DNA from: an uncultured Lachnospiraceae bacterium
Lineage (GTDB): Bacteria > Bacillota > Clostridia > Lachnospirales > Lachnospiraceae
Length of the DNA: 43,166 nt
Assembly (NCBI GenBank): GCA_949155905.1
Contig: CASCWU010000021.1
Span: forward strand, 1 to 43,166
Direction: 5' to 3'
Part shown: in pieces, positions 32,532-43,008 of the stretch
How positions within the stretch are numbered: position 1 is the first letter of the stretch
Layout of the letters: every line of letters starts with the position of its first letter
Notes under the pieces: generated by a model
Told to the model about the DNA's origin: nothing
The model's input: only the letters and a program-made list of their open reading frames with translations
The model's database searches: none
Program-made: the position numbers and the translations under genes

Positions 32532-32879
32532 ATGAGCCGGATTTATAAAAATAACGAATATGAAAGCGAGGAGCTAGAAGAGCCGATGCTTCTCCCTGTA
32601 ACATTAGACGACGGAACAGAAGTCGAATGCGAAGTATTGGCTATCTTCCCGGTAAAAAATCTACCGGACGGCGAACCGGAACGGCAGTACATTGCCCTGC
32701 TTCCAGTGGACGACGAGCTGTCGGATATTTTCCTCTACCGTTTTATCCCGGTAGGAAGCGAGGAATTTAACCTTGCAGGCATTGAGGACGACGAGGAATA
32801 CGAGGCTGTCACCGATGTGTTTGACATGCTTTTGGACGACGCCGAATTTGATTCGATGATAGAGGAAGAGGAACCATAA
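32532..32879 (+). CDS. DUF1292 family protein
   Basis: A 115-residue, very acidic protein. LPVTLDDGTEVECEVLAIFPVKN and QYIALLP are the DUF1292 marks (motif written in pieces, residues 18-40 and 53-59), and the tail is D/E-rich. Function unknown; the family is conserved in Firmicutes. AGGTGAG precedes the ATG at 32532; an earlier in-frame start at 32442 overlaps the likely promoter, an extended -10 (TGATACAAT at 32498-32506). gltX follows after 37 bases, probably in the same unit. Confidence 0.88.
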   Translation: MSRIYKNNEYESEELEEPMLLPVTLDDGTEVECEVLAIFPVKNLPDGEPERQYIALLPVDDELSDIFLYRFIPVGSEEFNLAGIEDDEEYEAVTDVFDMLLDDAEFDSMIEEEEP

Positions 32880-32916
32880 AAAAAGATAATTTCTGTTTAA
32901 GAAAGGAAGTTTTTTC

Positions 32917-34383
32917 ATGAATCGAGTAAGGACACGCTTTGCTCCAAGCCCAACCGGACGGATGCACGTTGGCAATCTGCGTACTGCTCTGTATGAATAC
33001 CTAATTGCCAAGCATGCCGGGGGCGATTTTATTTTAAGGATTGAGGATACCGACCAGGAGCGTTTTGTAGAAGGCGCGCTGGAGATCATTTACCGCACGA
33101 TGGCCAAAACCGGACTGCTCCATGACGAGGGGCCGGATAAGGACGGCGGCTTTGGGCCATATGTGCAGAGCGAACGCCAGGCCTCTGGTATTTATTTAGA
33201 ATATGCCAAAAAGCTGATTGAGCAGGGAGAGGCTTATTATTGCTTTTGTGACAAGGAACGTCTGGAGGGTCTGCGGACAGAGGTGGCCGGAAAGGAAATC
33301 ATGGTCTACGACAAGCATTGTCTTTCGCTTTCCAAAGAAGAAATCGAAGCAAATCTGGCCGCGGGCAAGCCTTATGTCATCCGCCAAAACGTACCAAGAG
33401 AGGGGACAACCTCCTTTGTCGATGAGGTATATGGAGAAATTACCGTGGATAATGCAGAGCTAGACGATATGATTTTAATCAAATCTGACGGCTTCCCAAC
33501 CTACAATTTCGCCAATGTCGTAGATGACCATTTGATGGGGATTACCCATGTCATCCGCGGCAACGAATACCTCTCCTCTACCCCGAAATACAACCGGCTT
33601 TATGCTGCCTTTGGCTGGGATCCGCCAATATACATTCACTGCCCGCTTATCACCAACGAGGAGCATCAAAAGCTTTCCAAACGGAGCGGTCATTCCTCCT
33701 ATGAGGATTTGTTGGAGCAGGGCTTTGTTTCCGAGGCCATTGTCAATTTTATTGCGCTGTTGGGCTGGAGTCCGGAGGGCAATCAGGAGATTTTTACTCT
33801 GCAGGAGTTAATCGAACAGTTTGACTATCATCATATCAGCAAATCTCCAGCGGTTTTTGATATGACAAAGCTTCGTTGGATGAACGGCGAATACATCAAG
33901 GCAATGGATTTTGAAGCGTATTATGAGCAGGCTCTTCCCTATATCAAAGAGGTGGTCAGGCAGGATTTGGACACCAGAAAAATCGCAGAGCTTGTAAAAA
34001 GCCGAATCGAAACCTACCCGGATATCGCCGACCATATCGACTTTTTTGAAACGCTTCCAGACTATGATATTGCTATGTATACGCACAAAAAGATGAAAAC
34101 TACCGCAGAAAGCTCTCTTACCGTGCTGACCGAGCTACTGCCGCGCTTAGAGGCAGCGGATGATTACAGTCGGAACGGTATCGAAGCATTGCTGATGGGC
34201 TATATTGCAGAAAAAGGAATCAAAAACGGACAAGGTCTGTGGCCGGTTCGTACTGCAGTTTCCGGTAAGCAGATGACACCGGGCGGTGCCTATGAGATTA
34301 TGGAAATCTTAGGAAAAGAAGAATCTCTTAGAAGAATCCGGATCGGAATCGAAAAACTTTCTGCCCCTTCCCATACACGTTGA
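32917..34383 (+). CDS. gltX: Glutamyl-tRNA synthetase
   Basis: Class I synthetase that charges tRNA-Glu (and often tRNA-Gln in bacteria lacking GlnRS). The 488-residue protein has the HIGH-type motif HVGN (17-20) after FAPSPTGRM, and KLSKRSG (252-258). GAAAGGAAG lies before the ATG. The helicase gene follows 11 bases after the stop. Whether it also charges tRNA-Gln cannot be read here. Confidence 0.97.
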   Translation: MNRVRTRFAPSPTGRMHVGNLRTALYEYLIAKHAGGDFILRIEDTDQERFVEGALEIIYRTMAKTGLLHDEGPDKDGGFGPYVQSERQASGIYLEYAKKLIEQGEAYYCFCDKERLEGLRTEVAGKEIMVYDKHCLSLSKEEIEANLAAGKPYVIRQNVPREGTTSFVDEVYGEITVDNAELDDMILIKSDGFPTYNFANVVDDHLMGITHVIRGNEYLSSTPKYNRLYAAFGWDPPIYIHCPLITNEEHQKLSKRSGHSSYEDLLEQGFVSEAIVNFIALLGWSPEGNQEIFTLQELIEQFDYHHISKSPAVFDMTKLRWMNGEYIKAMDFEAYYEQALPYIKEVVRQDLDTRKIAELVKSRIETYPDIADHIDFFETLPDYDIAMYTHKKMKTTAESSLTVLTELLPRLEAADDYSRNGIEALLMGYIAEKGIKNGQGLWPVRTAVSGKQMTPGGAYEIMEILGKEESLRRIRIGIEKLSAPSHTR

Positions 34384-34394
34384 AAGGATGCTTT

Positions 34395-36557
34395 ATGGAA
34401 TATACATCAGCTCAGCTTGGGGCCATCACACACAAAGATGGCCCTATGATGGTTTTGGCGGGGCCTGGCTCCGGTAAAACCATGGTGATTACCGGACGTA
34501 CCCGCACTCTAATTGAGGAATATGGTATTCCGCCGGAACAGGTTTTAGTCATTACCTTTACCAAGGCTGCCGCTATCGAAATGCGAGAGCGTTTTACCCG
34601 TATGAGGGGGGCTGCCTGCGGCGTCCGTTTCTCTACCTTTCATTCCCTGTTTTTTCTTATTTTACGAGCCGCCTATGGCTATCAGCCGGAACAGATCATA
34701 AGAGAGGATCAGCAGTATGCGTTCCTGCGGGAGCAGGTTAGCCGCTTACAGCTGGAAACCGGCGATGAAAAAGACTTTGTCAAGGATCTGCTGTCGGAAA
34801 TCAGTCTGGTCAAATCAGAGGAAATCGATCTGAACCACTACTATTCCATGAACTGCCCGGAGGAAACCTTCAAACAGCTCTACCAGGCCTATGATGCCTT
34901 TTTACGGGAGCAGCACCTGATTGATTTTGATGATATGATGCTGCTTTGTAAGGAGCTGTTTTCGGCCAGAGAGGATATCCTTTCCGCTTGGCAGCAGCGC
35001 TGCCGCTATATTTTGATCGACGAATTTCAGGATATCAACCGGCTTCAATACGGTCTGATCCGCCAGCTTGCTGCGCCGGAAAACAACCTTTTTATCGTAG
35101 GCGACGACGACCAGAGCATCTACCGCTTCCGCGGGGCAAAGCCGGAAATCATGCTGCAGTTTCCAGACGATTATCCCTCTGCCAAACAAATTTTGCTGGA
35201 TCGAAATTATCGTTCTACCGAGCATATCCTGACTGCCGCCGGACGTGTTATCGTCAACAATCACAAGCGATTTCCCAAGCAGATCCAGGCGGCAGGCGGC
35301 AAGCAGGGACCGCCTCCCTCCTATCTGGAATTTCCGGATCGCAAAGCAGAAAATCATGCGGTTGCCAAGGAAATCTTAGCCCTAAAGCAAAAAGGTATCC
35401 CCCTGCCTCAGATCGCGGTACTCTACCGTACCAATCTGGAAGCCCGTTCCATGGCGGAAACTCTGATGGCCTACAACATCCCCTTTACCTCGAAGGAAGC
35501 GATTCCAAACCTGTACGAGCATTGGATCAGCCGGAATATCCTTTCTTATTTAAGGCTTGCCAGACTTTATGGAAAGCAAAACAGATTGCGCTCGGAAGGA
35601 GAACCGGATGAGGTGACAGTGGAGGAATTGTCCCAAATCCGTTCCTGGTTTTTGGATATCATGAACCGGCCTAACCGATATCTTACCAGAGAAAGTATGC
35701 CGGATATCCAGCGTTTGCTTCCGTCTGCGAACCAAAAGGGTGTGTATGGCCGGACAGGCACGATAGCAAACTATATTGCCCTTTGGAAAACCAGCTTTCC
35801 AGACAAAAACTGGATGGCAGATCGGTTGGACAAACTGGAGCTTGATCTCAGACAGCTCTCCACCCTCGATCCGTACGCCGGTATCCACTATATCCGTCAT
35901 GTGATCGGCTATGATGAATTTTTAAAGTCCTATTCGGAATTCCGCCGGATTTCCCTGGAGGATTTGACCGCCCAAATCGACGAATTGCAAGATGCCGTAA
36001 AATCCTTTTCTTCTCTTCGTGCCTTAGAACAGCACATGGACGAATACGCCGAAGAATTACGCAAGCAACGCCAGAACGGGCAAAAATCCTCCCGTCAGGG
36101 CGCACCTCCTCCCGAGGCTGTCAGCCTTTCTACAATGCACGCCAGCAAGGGCTTAGAGTATCAGGCAGTGTTTCTGCCGGATGCCGTAGAGGGCATTACC
36201 CCCTATAAAAAAGCACTCAAGGAAGAAGATCTGGAGGAAGAACGCCGTCTCTTTTACGTTGCCCTAACCCGCGCCAAGCAGTATTTATATGTCATCACGA
36301 TCAAATCCCTGTTTGGCAAGCCACAGACACCGTCCCGCTTTGTCGGAGAAATGAAGCTTTCTCTCTCTGATCTAAAGCCCGGCGCCCGGATTTTACATAA
36401 ATCCTATGGAACTGGTACGATCCAAAAAATTTCAGGCGGAAAGCTGACGATTTATTTTGACAGCTTGCAAAAGGAACGGGTTTTGGATTTGAATTTCTGC
36501 GTCTGCCATCAAATGCTGACATCGGCAGAAAACGGATTGCTTCGTAATCCCCCTTAA
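34395..36557 (+). CDS. UvrD/PcrA-like superfamily 1 helicase
   Basis: A 720-residue 3'-5' DNA helicase. Walker A is AGPGSGKT (22-29); then ITFTKAAA, LIDEFQDIN, GDDDQSIYRFRGA, LDRNYRST and LSTMHASKGLEYQAVFLPDAVEG follow in the right order. The end (from PGARILHKSYGTGTI) is a PcrA-like Tudor-type domain. I start at ATG 34395 with AAAGGATG upstream; a TTG at 34380 overlaps the gltX stop. Coupled to gltX; this family repairs DNA and removes blocks to replication. The role of this paralogue beside UvrD/PcrA is unknown. Confidence 0.93.
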   Translation: MEYTSAQLGAITHKDGPMMVLAGPGSGKTMVITGRTRTLIEEYGIPPEQVLVITFTKAAAIEMRERFTRMRGAACGVRFSTFHSLFFLILRAAYGYQPEQIIREDQQYAFLREQVSRLQLETGDEKDFVKDLLSEISLVKSEEIDLNHYYSMNCPEETFKQLYQAYDAFLREQHLIDFDDMMLLCKELFSAREDILSAWQQRCRYILIDEFQDINRLQYGLIRQLAAPENNLFIVGDDDQSIYRFRGAKPEIMLQFPDDYPSAKQILLDRNYRSTEHILTAAGRVIVNNHKRFPKQIQAAGGKQGPPPSYLEFPDRKAENHAVAKEILALKQKGIPLPQIAVLYRTNLEARSMAETLMAYNIPFTSKEAIPNLYEHWISRNILSYLRLARLYGKQNRLRSEGEPDEVTVEELSQIRSWFLDIMNRPNRYLTRESMPDIQRLLPSANQKGVYGRTGTIANYIALWKTSFPDKNWMADRLDKLELDLRQLSTLDPYAGIHYIRHVIGYDEFLKSYSEFRRISLEDLTAQIDELQDAVKSFSSLRALEQHMDEYAEELRKQRQNGQKSSRQGAPPPEAVSLSTMHASKGLEYQAVFLPDAVEGITPYKKALKEEDLEEERRLFYVALTRAKQYLYVITIKSLFGKPQTPSRFVGEMKLSLSDLKPGARILHKSYGTGTIQKISGGKLTIYFDSLQKERVLDLNFCVCHQMLTSAENGLLRNPP

Positions 36558-36615
36558 AAAGATCCCTGGCGCTCTTCTCGCACACATGGCGTTTTAACGA
36601 TAATAAAAAGCACTA

Positions 36616-36665
36616 AAAAAGGGACTGTGACAAAATAAGGAAAACTTTTTTCACAGCCCCTTTTT
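36616..36665. terminator. Bidirectional terminator between helicase and LRR genes
   Basis: AAAAAGGGACTGTGA (36616-36630) pairs with TCACAGCCCCTTTTT (36651-36665) with one mismatch. A-run on one side and T-run on the other let it serve both convergent genes. Confidence 0.92.
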
Positions 36666-36680
36666 ACTATTTCTTAAAGC

Positions 36681-39059
36681 TTATTCCAGATTTTCTTCCA
36701 GCTTTATCTTGTACCCAAAGCGAAGCGCATACTGGTAAGCGGCGCTTCCTTCCTTACAGTGCATCGTCACATCCGGCTTATCATAGCCAAACAGAGACTC
36801 CGGAATCTCCTTCAGGCTTTCTGGCAGGTAAACGTCCTTCAGGCTCTCACTGCCGTAAAACACAGATTCTCCCAGGCTGGTCAAGCCCTCCGGCAGCATG
36901 ACCGTTTTTAAATTCCTGCACCAGCCAAACGCATAGCTTCCCACTGTCTCTAGCTCCTCTGCCAAAATAACCTCTGTCAAATTGTCACAGGAAGAAAAGG
37001 CATTATGTCCAATCGAACGCAGTTGTGCCGGGAAATAAAGATTTTCCAGTTTCTCGCACTCATAAAAGGCATACGCTCCAATCTCCTGCACGGAATCCGG
37101 CAGATCGGCCAGTCTTAAATTTTTGCAGTAATAAAACGTATAATCTCCGATTTTTTCTACACCCTCCGGCAAAGTGATTTCCTGCAAGGCAGCGTTTCTG
37201 TAAAATACGTTATCTGCAATCGCCCGAATCTCCTCCGGCAGCTCCAAAGCAATCTGCTTGCCGGTATATTTTACCAGCACGCCATTATTGGTGATAACCA
37301 TTCCATTTTTTTCCTGTGCCACAATCCATTTGGTTCCGCTGAACGCATAGGCTCCGATATCCGTCGCACCAGCAGGCAGTGTCAGCTTTTTTAACGGCGT
37401 ACATCCATAAAAGGCTCTGTCTCCGATTTTCTTTAAGGTCTTTGGAAATGTTACCTTTGCCAGCCGTTTACAATCCCGGAACGCACTCTCTCCAATCTGC
37501 GTCACACCCTCTGGAAATGTGATGCTTTTCAGGTTAAAGCATTCCTTACACAGATAATTCGGCACCCTGGTCAAATCCTCCGGCAATACCAGTTCCTTTA
37601 AGGACGAGGCACCGGAAAAGCAGAAATTTCCTATCTTTTCTATGTTGCGGCCAAGAGAAATCTCCTTTAGGCTGCTGCAGCCGGAAAACACTCTGTCCTC
37701 TAAAACAGATACCGAATCCGGAATCTCTATTTCGGTCAGGCTCTTGCAGTTCTCCAGCATAGACGAGCCTAGTACCTCTGCGCCCTCCGCCAAGATAAGG
37801 CTCTTTAAAGCAGTACAGCCCTGAAACAAGAATTCTCCGTTATACTCCACACCTGCAGGAATTTCCGCCTCCATCAAGCCGGAACAGCTCTGATAGACTC
37901 CCCTTTCCAGATTTTGTAAGGAAGCCGGAAGCGGCTGCTCGGTCAATGCACTGCAGCCTGAAAACGCATATTCTCGGATAATTTCTACAGAATCCGGAAT
38001 CACAAGCTTTTTTAGCTTCGTACAATCCTCCAGGAAATAGGCTGGGATTTCTGTCATCGTTTTAGGCAGCGTAAGCTCGGTCAACGCTTTACAGCCGGAA
38101 AATACACGGTTTCCTATCTGTTCTAATGTCTCCGGTAGCTCTATCTTTTTTAACTTCCGGCAATATTGGAACGCACCGCTCTCTAAAATCTTTAAGTTCT
38201 TAGGCAGCGTAACAGCAGTCAGAGACTCGGACCAGGCAAACGCATTGCTTTCTATCGTTGTAATCGAATCCGGCAGCGTAAGTTTAGTCAGCGCATCACA
38301 ATTATAAAACGCCTCTCGCGGAATTACGGTTACGCCCTCTGGAATCGTAATATTTTTCAATCGGAAGTCATAATAAAAGCTTCTGATGCCAATATGTGTC
38401 AACGTCTCCGGCAGCTTTATCGTCGTCAGTTGGTAGCAATGAGCAAACGCATAACGGGAAATCCAATTCAGCTTGCTTCCAGACGCAAACGTTACGGTTT
38501 TTAACGAATTGTTTCCATGAAACGCCCGGATACCGATGGTTTTTACCGAAGCAGGAATGGTGACGCTTTTTAAAGCATAGCAATATTCAAAGGCAGATTC
38601 TCCAATCGACGTAATCCCCTCTGATAAGGTTACAGAGGATAATACATCGCAATCATAAAACACTTTAAACGGAAGCTTTTTGATTCCCTTTCCAATCCGC
38701 ACGGTCTTTAGCTTAGAACAATAGGCAAACGCTTTTTCCCCGATCTCCTCAACCGAGTCAGGAATCACTACCTGGGTAATTTTCCTGTTATTTTCAAACG
38801 CACTTGCCCCGATTTTTTTCACATCCTTAGGGATTGTTATTTTGGTATCCTTCCCGGAATAGGACAACAGCTCTCCGTCCACAATGTAAAAATCCTCTGT
38901 CTGTCCCCCGGCTGCCGCAGCAACCATCCGGCAAGGCTCATAGCCTGCCACTGCCAACGCTGCCAATACGACACAAGCAACCAGTACGGCAGCCATCCGG
39001 CTGATTTTTCTCTTAGGTTTCCGGCAAGCTTTCCCTTTGATTTTTAGAAACCTGTTCAT
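36681..39059 (-). CDS. BspA-like leucine-rich repeat surface/secreted protein
   Basis: A 792-residue protein with a basic N-terminus, one hydrophobic signal/anchor (about residues 22-40, AAVLVACVVLAALAVAG) and some thirty LRR_5-type repeats of about 23 residues with the pattern IP-SV--IGE-AF--C-(S)L. One repeat set (near 600) is broken by WIVAQEKNGMVITNNGVLVKY, a common LRR_5 interruption. Family members bind host or dietary matrix or other cells. No LPxTG sorting signal at the end. ATG 39059 or GTG 39062 are both possible; AAAGGAG lies upstream. Probably read with the GH20 gene. Confidence 0.9.
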   Translation of the reverse strand: MNRFLKIKGKACRKPKRKISRMAAVLVACVVLAALAVAGYEPCRMVAAAAGGQTEDFYIVDGELLSYSGKDTKITIPKDVKKIGASAFENNRKITQVVIPDSVEEIGEKAFAYCSKLKTVRIGKGIKKLPFKVFYDCDVLSSVTLSEGITSIGESAFEYCYALKSVTIPASVKTIGIRAFHGNNSLKTVTFASGSKLNWISRYAFAHCYQLTTIKLPETLTHIGIRSFYYDFRLKNITIPEGVTVIPREAFYNCDALTKLTLPDSITTIESNAFAWSESLTAVTLPKNLKILESGAFQYCRKLKKIELPETLEQIGNRVFSGCKALTELTLPKTMTEIPAYFLEDCTKLKKLVIPDSVEIIREYAFSGCSALTEQPLPASLQNLERGVYQSCSGLMEAEIPAGVEYNGEFLFQGCTALKSLILAEGAEVLGSSMLENCKSLTEIEIPDSVSVLEDRVFSGCSSLKEISLGRNIEKIGNFCFSGASSLKELVLPEDLTRVPNYLCKECFNLKSITFPEGVTQIGESAFRDCKRLAKVTFPKTLKKIGDRAFYGCTPLKKLTLPAGATDIGAYAFSGTKWIVAQEKNGMVITNNGVLVKYTGKQIALELPEEIRAIADNVFYRNAALQEITLPEGVEKIGDYTFYYCKNLRLADLPDSVQEIGAYAFYECEKLENLYFPAQLRSIGHNAFSSCDNLTEVILAEELETVGSYAFGWCRNLKTVMLPEGLTSLGESVFYGSESLKDVYLPESLKEIPESLFGYDKPDVTMHCKEGSAAYQYALRFGYKIKLEENLE

Positions 39060-39099
39060 CACCTATCCGCTCCTTTCCACGCTTCTGATCTTTGCTCAT
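39013..39099 (-). CDS. Possible 28-residue leader ORF overlapping the LRR gene start
   Basis: A frame starting at ATG 39099 has a perfect GGAGGAG 10-14 bases upstream and reads a charged peptide (MSKDQKRGKERIG...) that ends 44 bases inside the LRR gene, in another frame. It could couple translation to the LRR gene. No family; chance is possible. Confidence 0.3.
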   Translation of the reverse strand: MSKDQKRGKERIGDEQVSKNQRESLPET

Positions 39100-39124
39100 A
39101 TCTAATTGGTTCTCCTCCAGTATA

Positions 39125-40999
39125 TCACAGTTCCATGGCTCTTTCAAGCCCTGTCAATATTTTCAAGGTATCTGCCAGACCGCGTTTTTTATTCCGGGCA
39201 AGCCAGGTTTCAGACAGCAATTCCTGCAGTTTTCTTAGCTGTTCCAAGCAGTCCGGGGGAACCTTTCTTTTCTCCAGCCAGGCGCGCCGTATTTTCGCGC
39301 AAAGCTGTACGAGCCCAATCGTCAGATGATATTCCTTTTTCATCAGCGCCCGTTCCGGGTGTATCATCTGCTCTCCCTTTAATTCCTGCAGCAGCTCCTC
39401 TAAAAAGGCCTCTAGTCCCTCTCCGTCGTATCCGCTGTCTGCTGCATCGAGCAGCTCTCTCTCCCTTTTCTGTCCGATTGGATCACAGATCATATCCGCT
39501 AGCTGATAGGCGAGCCGTCTGGTTATTTCCGGTAATTTGTCCTTTTCCATTCCGGCAAACCAAAACACGGTATTCGTCAGCGTCCGATTGACGACCGGAT
39601 ATTCCTCAAACTGCTGATAACACCCCATCTGCAAGGTTAATTTTCCCATCACACCCGCCTGATCCTGATAAGCAAATTGATCCAAAACAGCAGCAAGATA
39701 GCTTTTCGCCTCTCTTCCAGACTCTGCTGCTCTCCAGGAAAGAGCGGCAGCATACAGATACGCCGGATAGCTGATTGGCAGCGGATTCATATGACCGCCG
39801 TCTCCCCAGTCCGTCAGCAGCAGCCCCTTTGCGCCATAACGCTTTCCGGTCAAAGCTGCATCACGGATATTTTCCAGCATATTTTCGGTTCTTCCGGCAA
39901 AGGAAGCCCATGCGCTGCTTCCTGGGCAAAGCCAGAAATCTCTTCCGGCCTCGGCTAACATCCTGGCATGCGCTTCAAACGGCGTCACTGCATCGTAGTT
40001 CCAATCCAATATAGTTACATCCTCCGGCAAGGAGGAAAGCGTCTCTGGATGGCGGGTTAAAATATCTCCCCATAACAGCATATGCTTTCCTTTTTTTGTC
40101 ACCCTCTGATATATCTTCCTCACATATTCCAGATAAACGGCGCCGATGCCCTCTCGTTCTGCCCGTTCCCGGTTCTTTCCTTGTCCTAGTTCAAACGGTT
40201 CGTCCATATTGACGTTAAAATTCTTCGAGGTAAAATTCCTTAGCAAGTCCTCTGTCATCTGTTCTATCAGCTCCAGGCTGCCCGGATCGGCCGGATCTAA
40301 CGTATTTGGCGGCGCCGGAATGCCCATTATCTGCCCGCCGCCAGGCTGCTCTGCCAGATTCGGAAAGGCTCCGGGCGTCAGCCAGGCTCCCATATGCCCC
40401 AGACAATTCTGATTCGGCGTCAGATCGATAAAGCGTTCCTGACAATACGCATCCAGCAGCCGGATTTCCTCTCCGGTAAACGGCAGGCTGTCCTCCTGCG
40501 CCCTCCAAAGCGCTTCAAACGAAGGATACGCAAAGGCAAAGCCCTCCAGATACAATTCCAAATGGTTTAGCTTGACAGACGCAAACAAATCCACGAGCCG
40601 ATACAACGTATCCAAAGAAGGAATTTTATTCCGGCTGATATCCAGCATGACCCCACGTACTGGAAAATCCGGTTCATCCTCGATCCGGCAGCAAGACAGC
40701 GGCTGTTCTGTCTGCGATATCATCTGCCGTAACGTCGTCAGGGCATAAAATGCGCCCTCCTCTGCAAAGCATTCAATTTCGATTTTGTCCGGCCGAATCG
40801 TCAGCCGGTAGCCTTCCCTAGAAAGCCCCTGTTCCTCCTGAAACACTATCACGCCGGGCAGGAGGCGGCCAAGCCGCTCCCTCGTTTCCCGGACAATTCC
40901 CTTTGCCAGCTCATCTGCCAGTATTTTATAGCTATCCTCAGAAAGCAGCAGCCTTCCGTCCTCCTCTAGCAAGCTTTTCGGAATCGGACACAATACCAT
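39125..40999 (-). CDS. GH20-like beta-N-acetylhexosaminidase, cytosolic
   Basis: A 624-residue glycosidase. Residues 1-115 fit the GH20 N-terminal domain and about 115-460 the catalytic barrel, which opens with VRGVMLDISRNKIPS; the catalytic pair is Asp266-Glu267 in NVNMDEPFELG. The C-terminal part (460-624) is helical and not recognised. No signal peptide is present, so it would act on imported GlcNAc- or GalNAc-containing sugars. GGAGG lies before ATG 40999, 13 bases after the solute-binding gene, so import and cleavage are linked. The frame runs 14 codons further up, but that part overlaps the neighbour. Confidence 0.88.
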   Translation of the reverse strand: MVLCPIPKSLLEEDGRLLLSEDSYKILADELAKGIVRETRERLGRLLPGVIVFQEEQGLSREGYRLTIRPDKIEIECFAEEGAFYALTTLRQMISQTEQPLSCCRIEDEPDFPVRGVMLDISRNKIPSLDTLYRLVDLFASVKLNHLELYLEGFAFAYPSFEALWRAQEDSLPFTGEEIRLLDAYCQERFIDLTPNQNCLGHMGAWLTPGAFPNLAEQPGGGQIMGIPAPPNTLDPADPGSLELIEQMTEDLLRNFTSKNFNVNMDEPFELGQGKNRERAEREGIGAVYLEYVRKIYQRVTKKGKHMLLWGDILTRHPETLSSLPEDVTILDWNYDAVTPFEAHARMLAEAGRDFWLCPGSSAWASFAGRTENMLENIRDAALTGKRYGAKGLLLTDWGDGGHMNPLPISYPAYLYAAALSWRAAESGREAKSYLAAVLDQFAYQDQAGVMGKLTLQMGCYQQFEEYPVVNRTLTNTVFWFAGMEKDKLPEITRRLAYQLADMICDPIGQKRERELLDAADSGYDGEGLEAFLEELLQELKGEQMIHPERALMKKEYHLTIGLVQLCAKIRRAWLEKRKVPPDCLEQLRKLQELLSETWLARNKKRGLADTLKILTGLERAMEL

Positions 41000-41012
41000 A
41001 TCGTATTCCTCC

Positions 41013-42773
41013 TTATCTGGCCAGATACCGATCATACGCATTCTGGCGGATTTCCAGACACCGATCCACTCCGTACTGATGCAGCTTTTCTACAAAGCCG
41101 TCATAATCCTCCAGGCTTTCGGCGCCGGTAATATATTTCACCGTCATTTCCTCTACCATTGTCTGCACAGAGGTATACAACGTATAAAATTCATTGCTTT
41201 CCTCGGCTGTCATCGTCGCGGCAGATGGAAGCACATGCTCTAAGGACGCCTGATCCCATACCTCCTGGCAAAGCTTTACAGATGGATCGTAGAGAGAATC
41301 ATAGCGCTTCCAGTTATACCAGCCGTTGCTGTAGCCAATGACATATTGCTTGAGAGCATCCATCATTCCCAGCCCGTCTGGATTCTGCTGAATCTGCTCC
41401 GTTAGCTGCGGCTTTCCGTTTTCATCTATCGTATAAGATTCCCCTTCTATACCGAAATTGTTTAACAGCATGGCATCGTAGCTGTATTGGTAATCCAGCC
41501 ATTTTAATGCCAGCTCTGGATTCTTGCACGTTGCAGAAATGCTGTAAATCGAACCTAACACCCGCTTATTCGGATAGGCGCTAATCTGCTCATCTCCCTG
41601 GTTCTGAACCGGGAACGGCGTTCCGACTAAATTGATCTTCTCATCCTGAGAGTATCCGAAAGTCCGATAGTATTCATTGGCAGAAAACACGTAGGTCGAA
41701 CAGCCTGCTCCGGCACGTCCGGTCGCCATATACTCTGCCGGCGCCGTATAATCTGCATTATTGGAAATAAAATTGTAGTCAATCAGGCCTTCCTCATACC
41801 ACTGATGGAACAGCTTTAGATACTCTCTGTAGCCCTCCTCGGCAGGTCCGTATTTTACCACAGAGCCATCCCGGTAAAAGCCCGGCAGCACACCAAAGGC
41901 GCTGGCAAAATAGCCAATCGGAATCGTTCCCTTTGTACCGATCATCAGCGGCGCCTCCGCCCCCTTTTCCTCTTTAAATGCGGTCAGTACCTTGTGCCAG
42001 TCCTCTAACGTTTCCGGAACCGGAAGCTTTAGCTCCTCTAACCAATCGCCGCGGATTAACAGTCCCATAAAGGTCGGCTCATAGGCAGGCCCCGTCTCGT
42101 CCCCGTCAATTTCATAAATCGTAACAAACCGTCCGTCGTCTGTCCGAACATCCCGCCACATCGTTTCATCGGCCTTGACAAAGCCCATATAGTTTGGCAT
42201 CAGACGTTCTATATAATCCGTCAGGTCTAAAAAGATTCCATCCTCTACGGCCTTTTGCGACCCGCCGGAATACATGCTGCTGCCCTCCTTGACGATATCC
42301 GGGATCTCCCCCGAAGCTAACATCAATCCATATTTTTCCTGCTGCTCGTTCATACCTACCGTAATATAACGGATATGTACGTTCGTCAACTCCTCCATTT
42401 TCTGCACGCTCGGCAGTGTATTCGGGTCCTCTGCCATCAGATTATCATATGGAAGCCAGAAGCTTAGCTCCGTCTTTTCCTCACTGATCGGAAGCTGCCC
42501 TCCTTCGGCTTCCTGCATACCGCCTGGCTGCTCTCCGCCGGCTGCTTCCGAATCGGTCTGATTCTGATTTTCCTTATCTGTTTCGTTTTCTTCTGTTTGA
42601 TCTCCTTCTGTCTGTCCTAGACTGCTTTGTTCCTCTTTTTGCTCCTGCTTAGTACCAGAATCCTTCCCGGCTGTCCCCTGGCTTTCCTTTTTTCCGCATG
42701 CACTCAGGGAAAACAGACACATAGACAGACATACCAGTACAGCAATCCATCTGCTCAGGCTTTTCTTTTTCAT
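41013..42773 (-). CDS. Extracellular solute-binding lipoprotein of a sugar ABC transporter (LplA-like)
   Basis: A 586-residue lipoprotein: signal peptide with lipobox LSAC (Cys near residue 26), a long Gln/Glu/Gly/Thr-rich spacer (about 30-95), then a large binding domain with FWLPYDN, EIPDIV and ISATCKNPELALKWLDY. This long form is usual for oligosaccharide binding proteins of the LplA/YtcQ type in Firmicutes. Permease genes are not in the window. ATG at 42773; GAGGA lies about 11 bases upstream. The frame extends 90 codons further up without a site. With the GH20 enzyme downstream it likely binds an amino-sugar glycan (inference). Confidence 0.88.
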   Translation of the reverse strand: MKKKSLSRWIAVLVCLSMCLFSLSACGKKESQGTAGKDSGTKQEQKEEQSSLGQTEGDQTEENETDKENQNQTDSEAAGGEQPGGMQEAEGGQLPISEEKTELSFWLPYDNLMAEDPNTLPSVQKMEELTNVHIRYITVGMNEQQEKYGLMLASGEIPDIVKEGSSMYSGGSQKAVEDGIFLDLTDYIERLMPNYMGFVKADETMWRDVRTDDGRFVTIYEIDGDETGPAYEPTFMGLLIRGDWLEELKLPVPETLEDWHKVLTAFKEEKGAEAPLMIGTKGTIPIGYFASAFGVLPGFYRDGSVVKYGPAEEGYREYLKLFHQWYEEGLIDYNFISNNADYTAPAEYMATGRAGAGCSTYVFSANEYYRTFGYSQDEKINLVGTPFPVQNQGDEQISAYPNKRVLGSIYSISATCKNPELALKWLDYQYSYDAMLLNNFGIEGESYTIDENGKPQLTEQIQQNPDGLGMMDALKQYVIGYSNGWYNWKRYDSLYDPSVKLCQEVWDQASLEHVLPSAATMTAEESNEFYTLYTSVQTMVEEMTVKYITGAESLEDYDGFVEKLHQYGVDRCLEIRQNAYDRYLAR

Positions 42774-43008
42774 TCTTATTTTTTTCCTCTCTTTCTTCTT
42801 TCTTTTCTCTGCATTACTGCTTCGCTGCTTCCTTTCCTCTCTTGCAGCCGTTTTTTTCTTATTCGTTACCAGGAATTCGTTACCAGGATGCCGTTCGCCT
42901 TTTCCACAAACGCTCTGCGGCCTCCTGCCAACGACCCCAGTATAGCAAGAAAGATGAGGGAAAAAAATAGCCTCTTTTTGTATGTATGATTTTTTTCTAA
43001 AACGCTCT

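Noticed and set aside
36681-39059. Regularly spaced repeats that might suggest a CRISPR array
   Set aside because: They are about 69 bases apart, diverged, in frame, and encode leucine-rich repeats.
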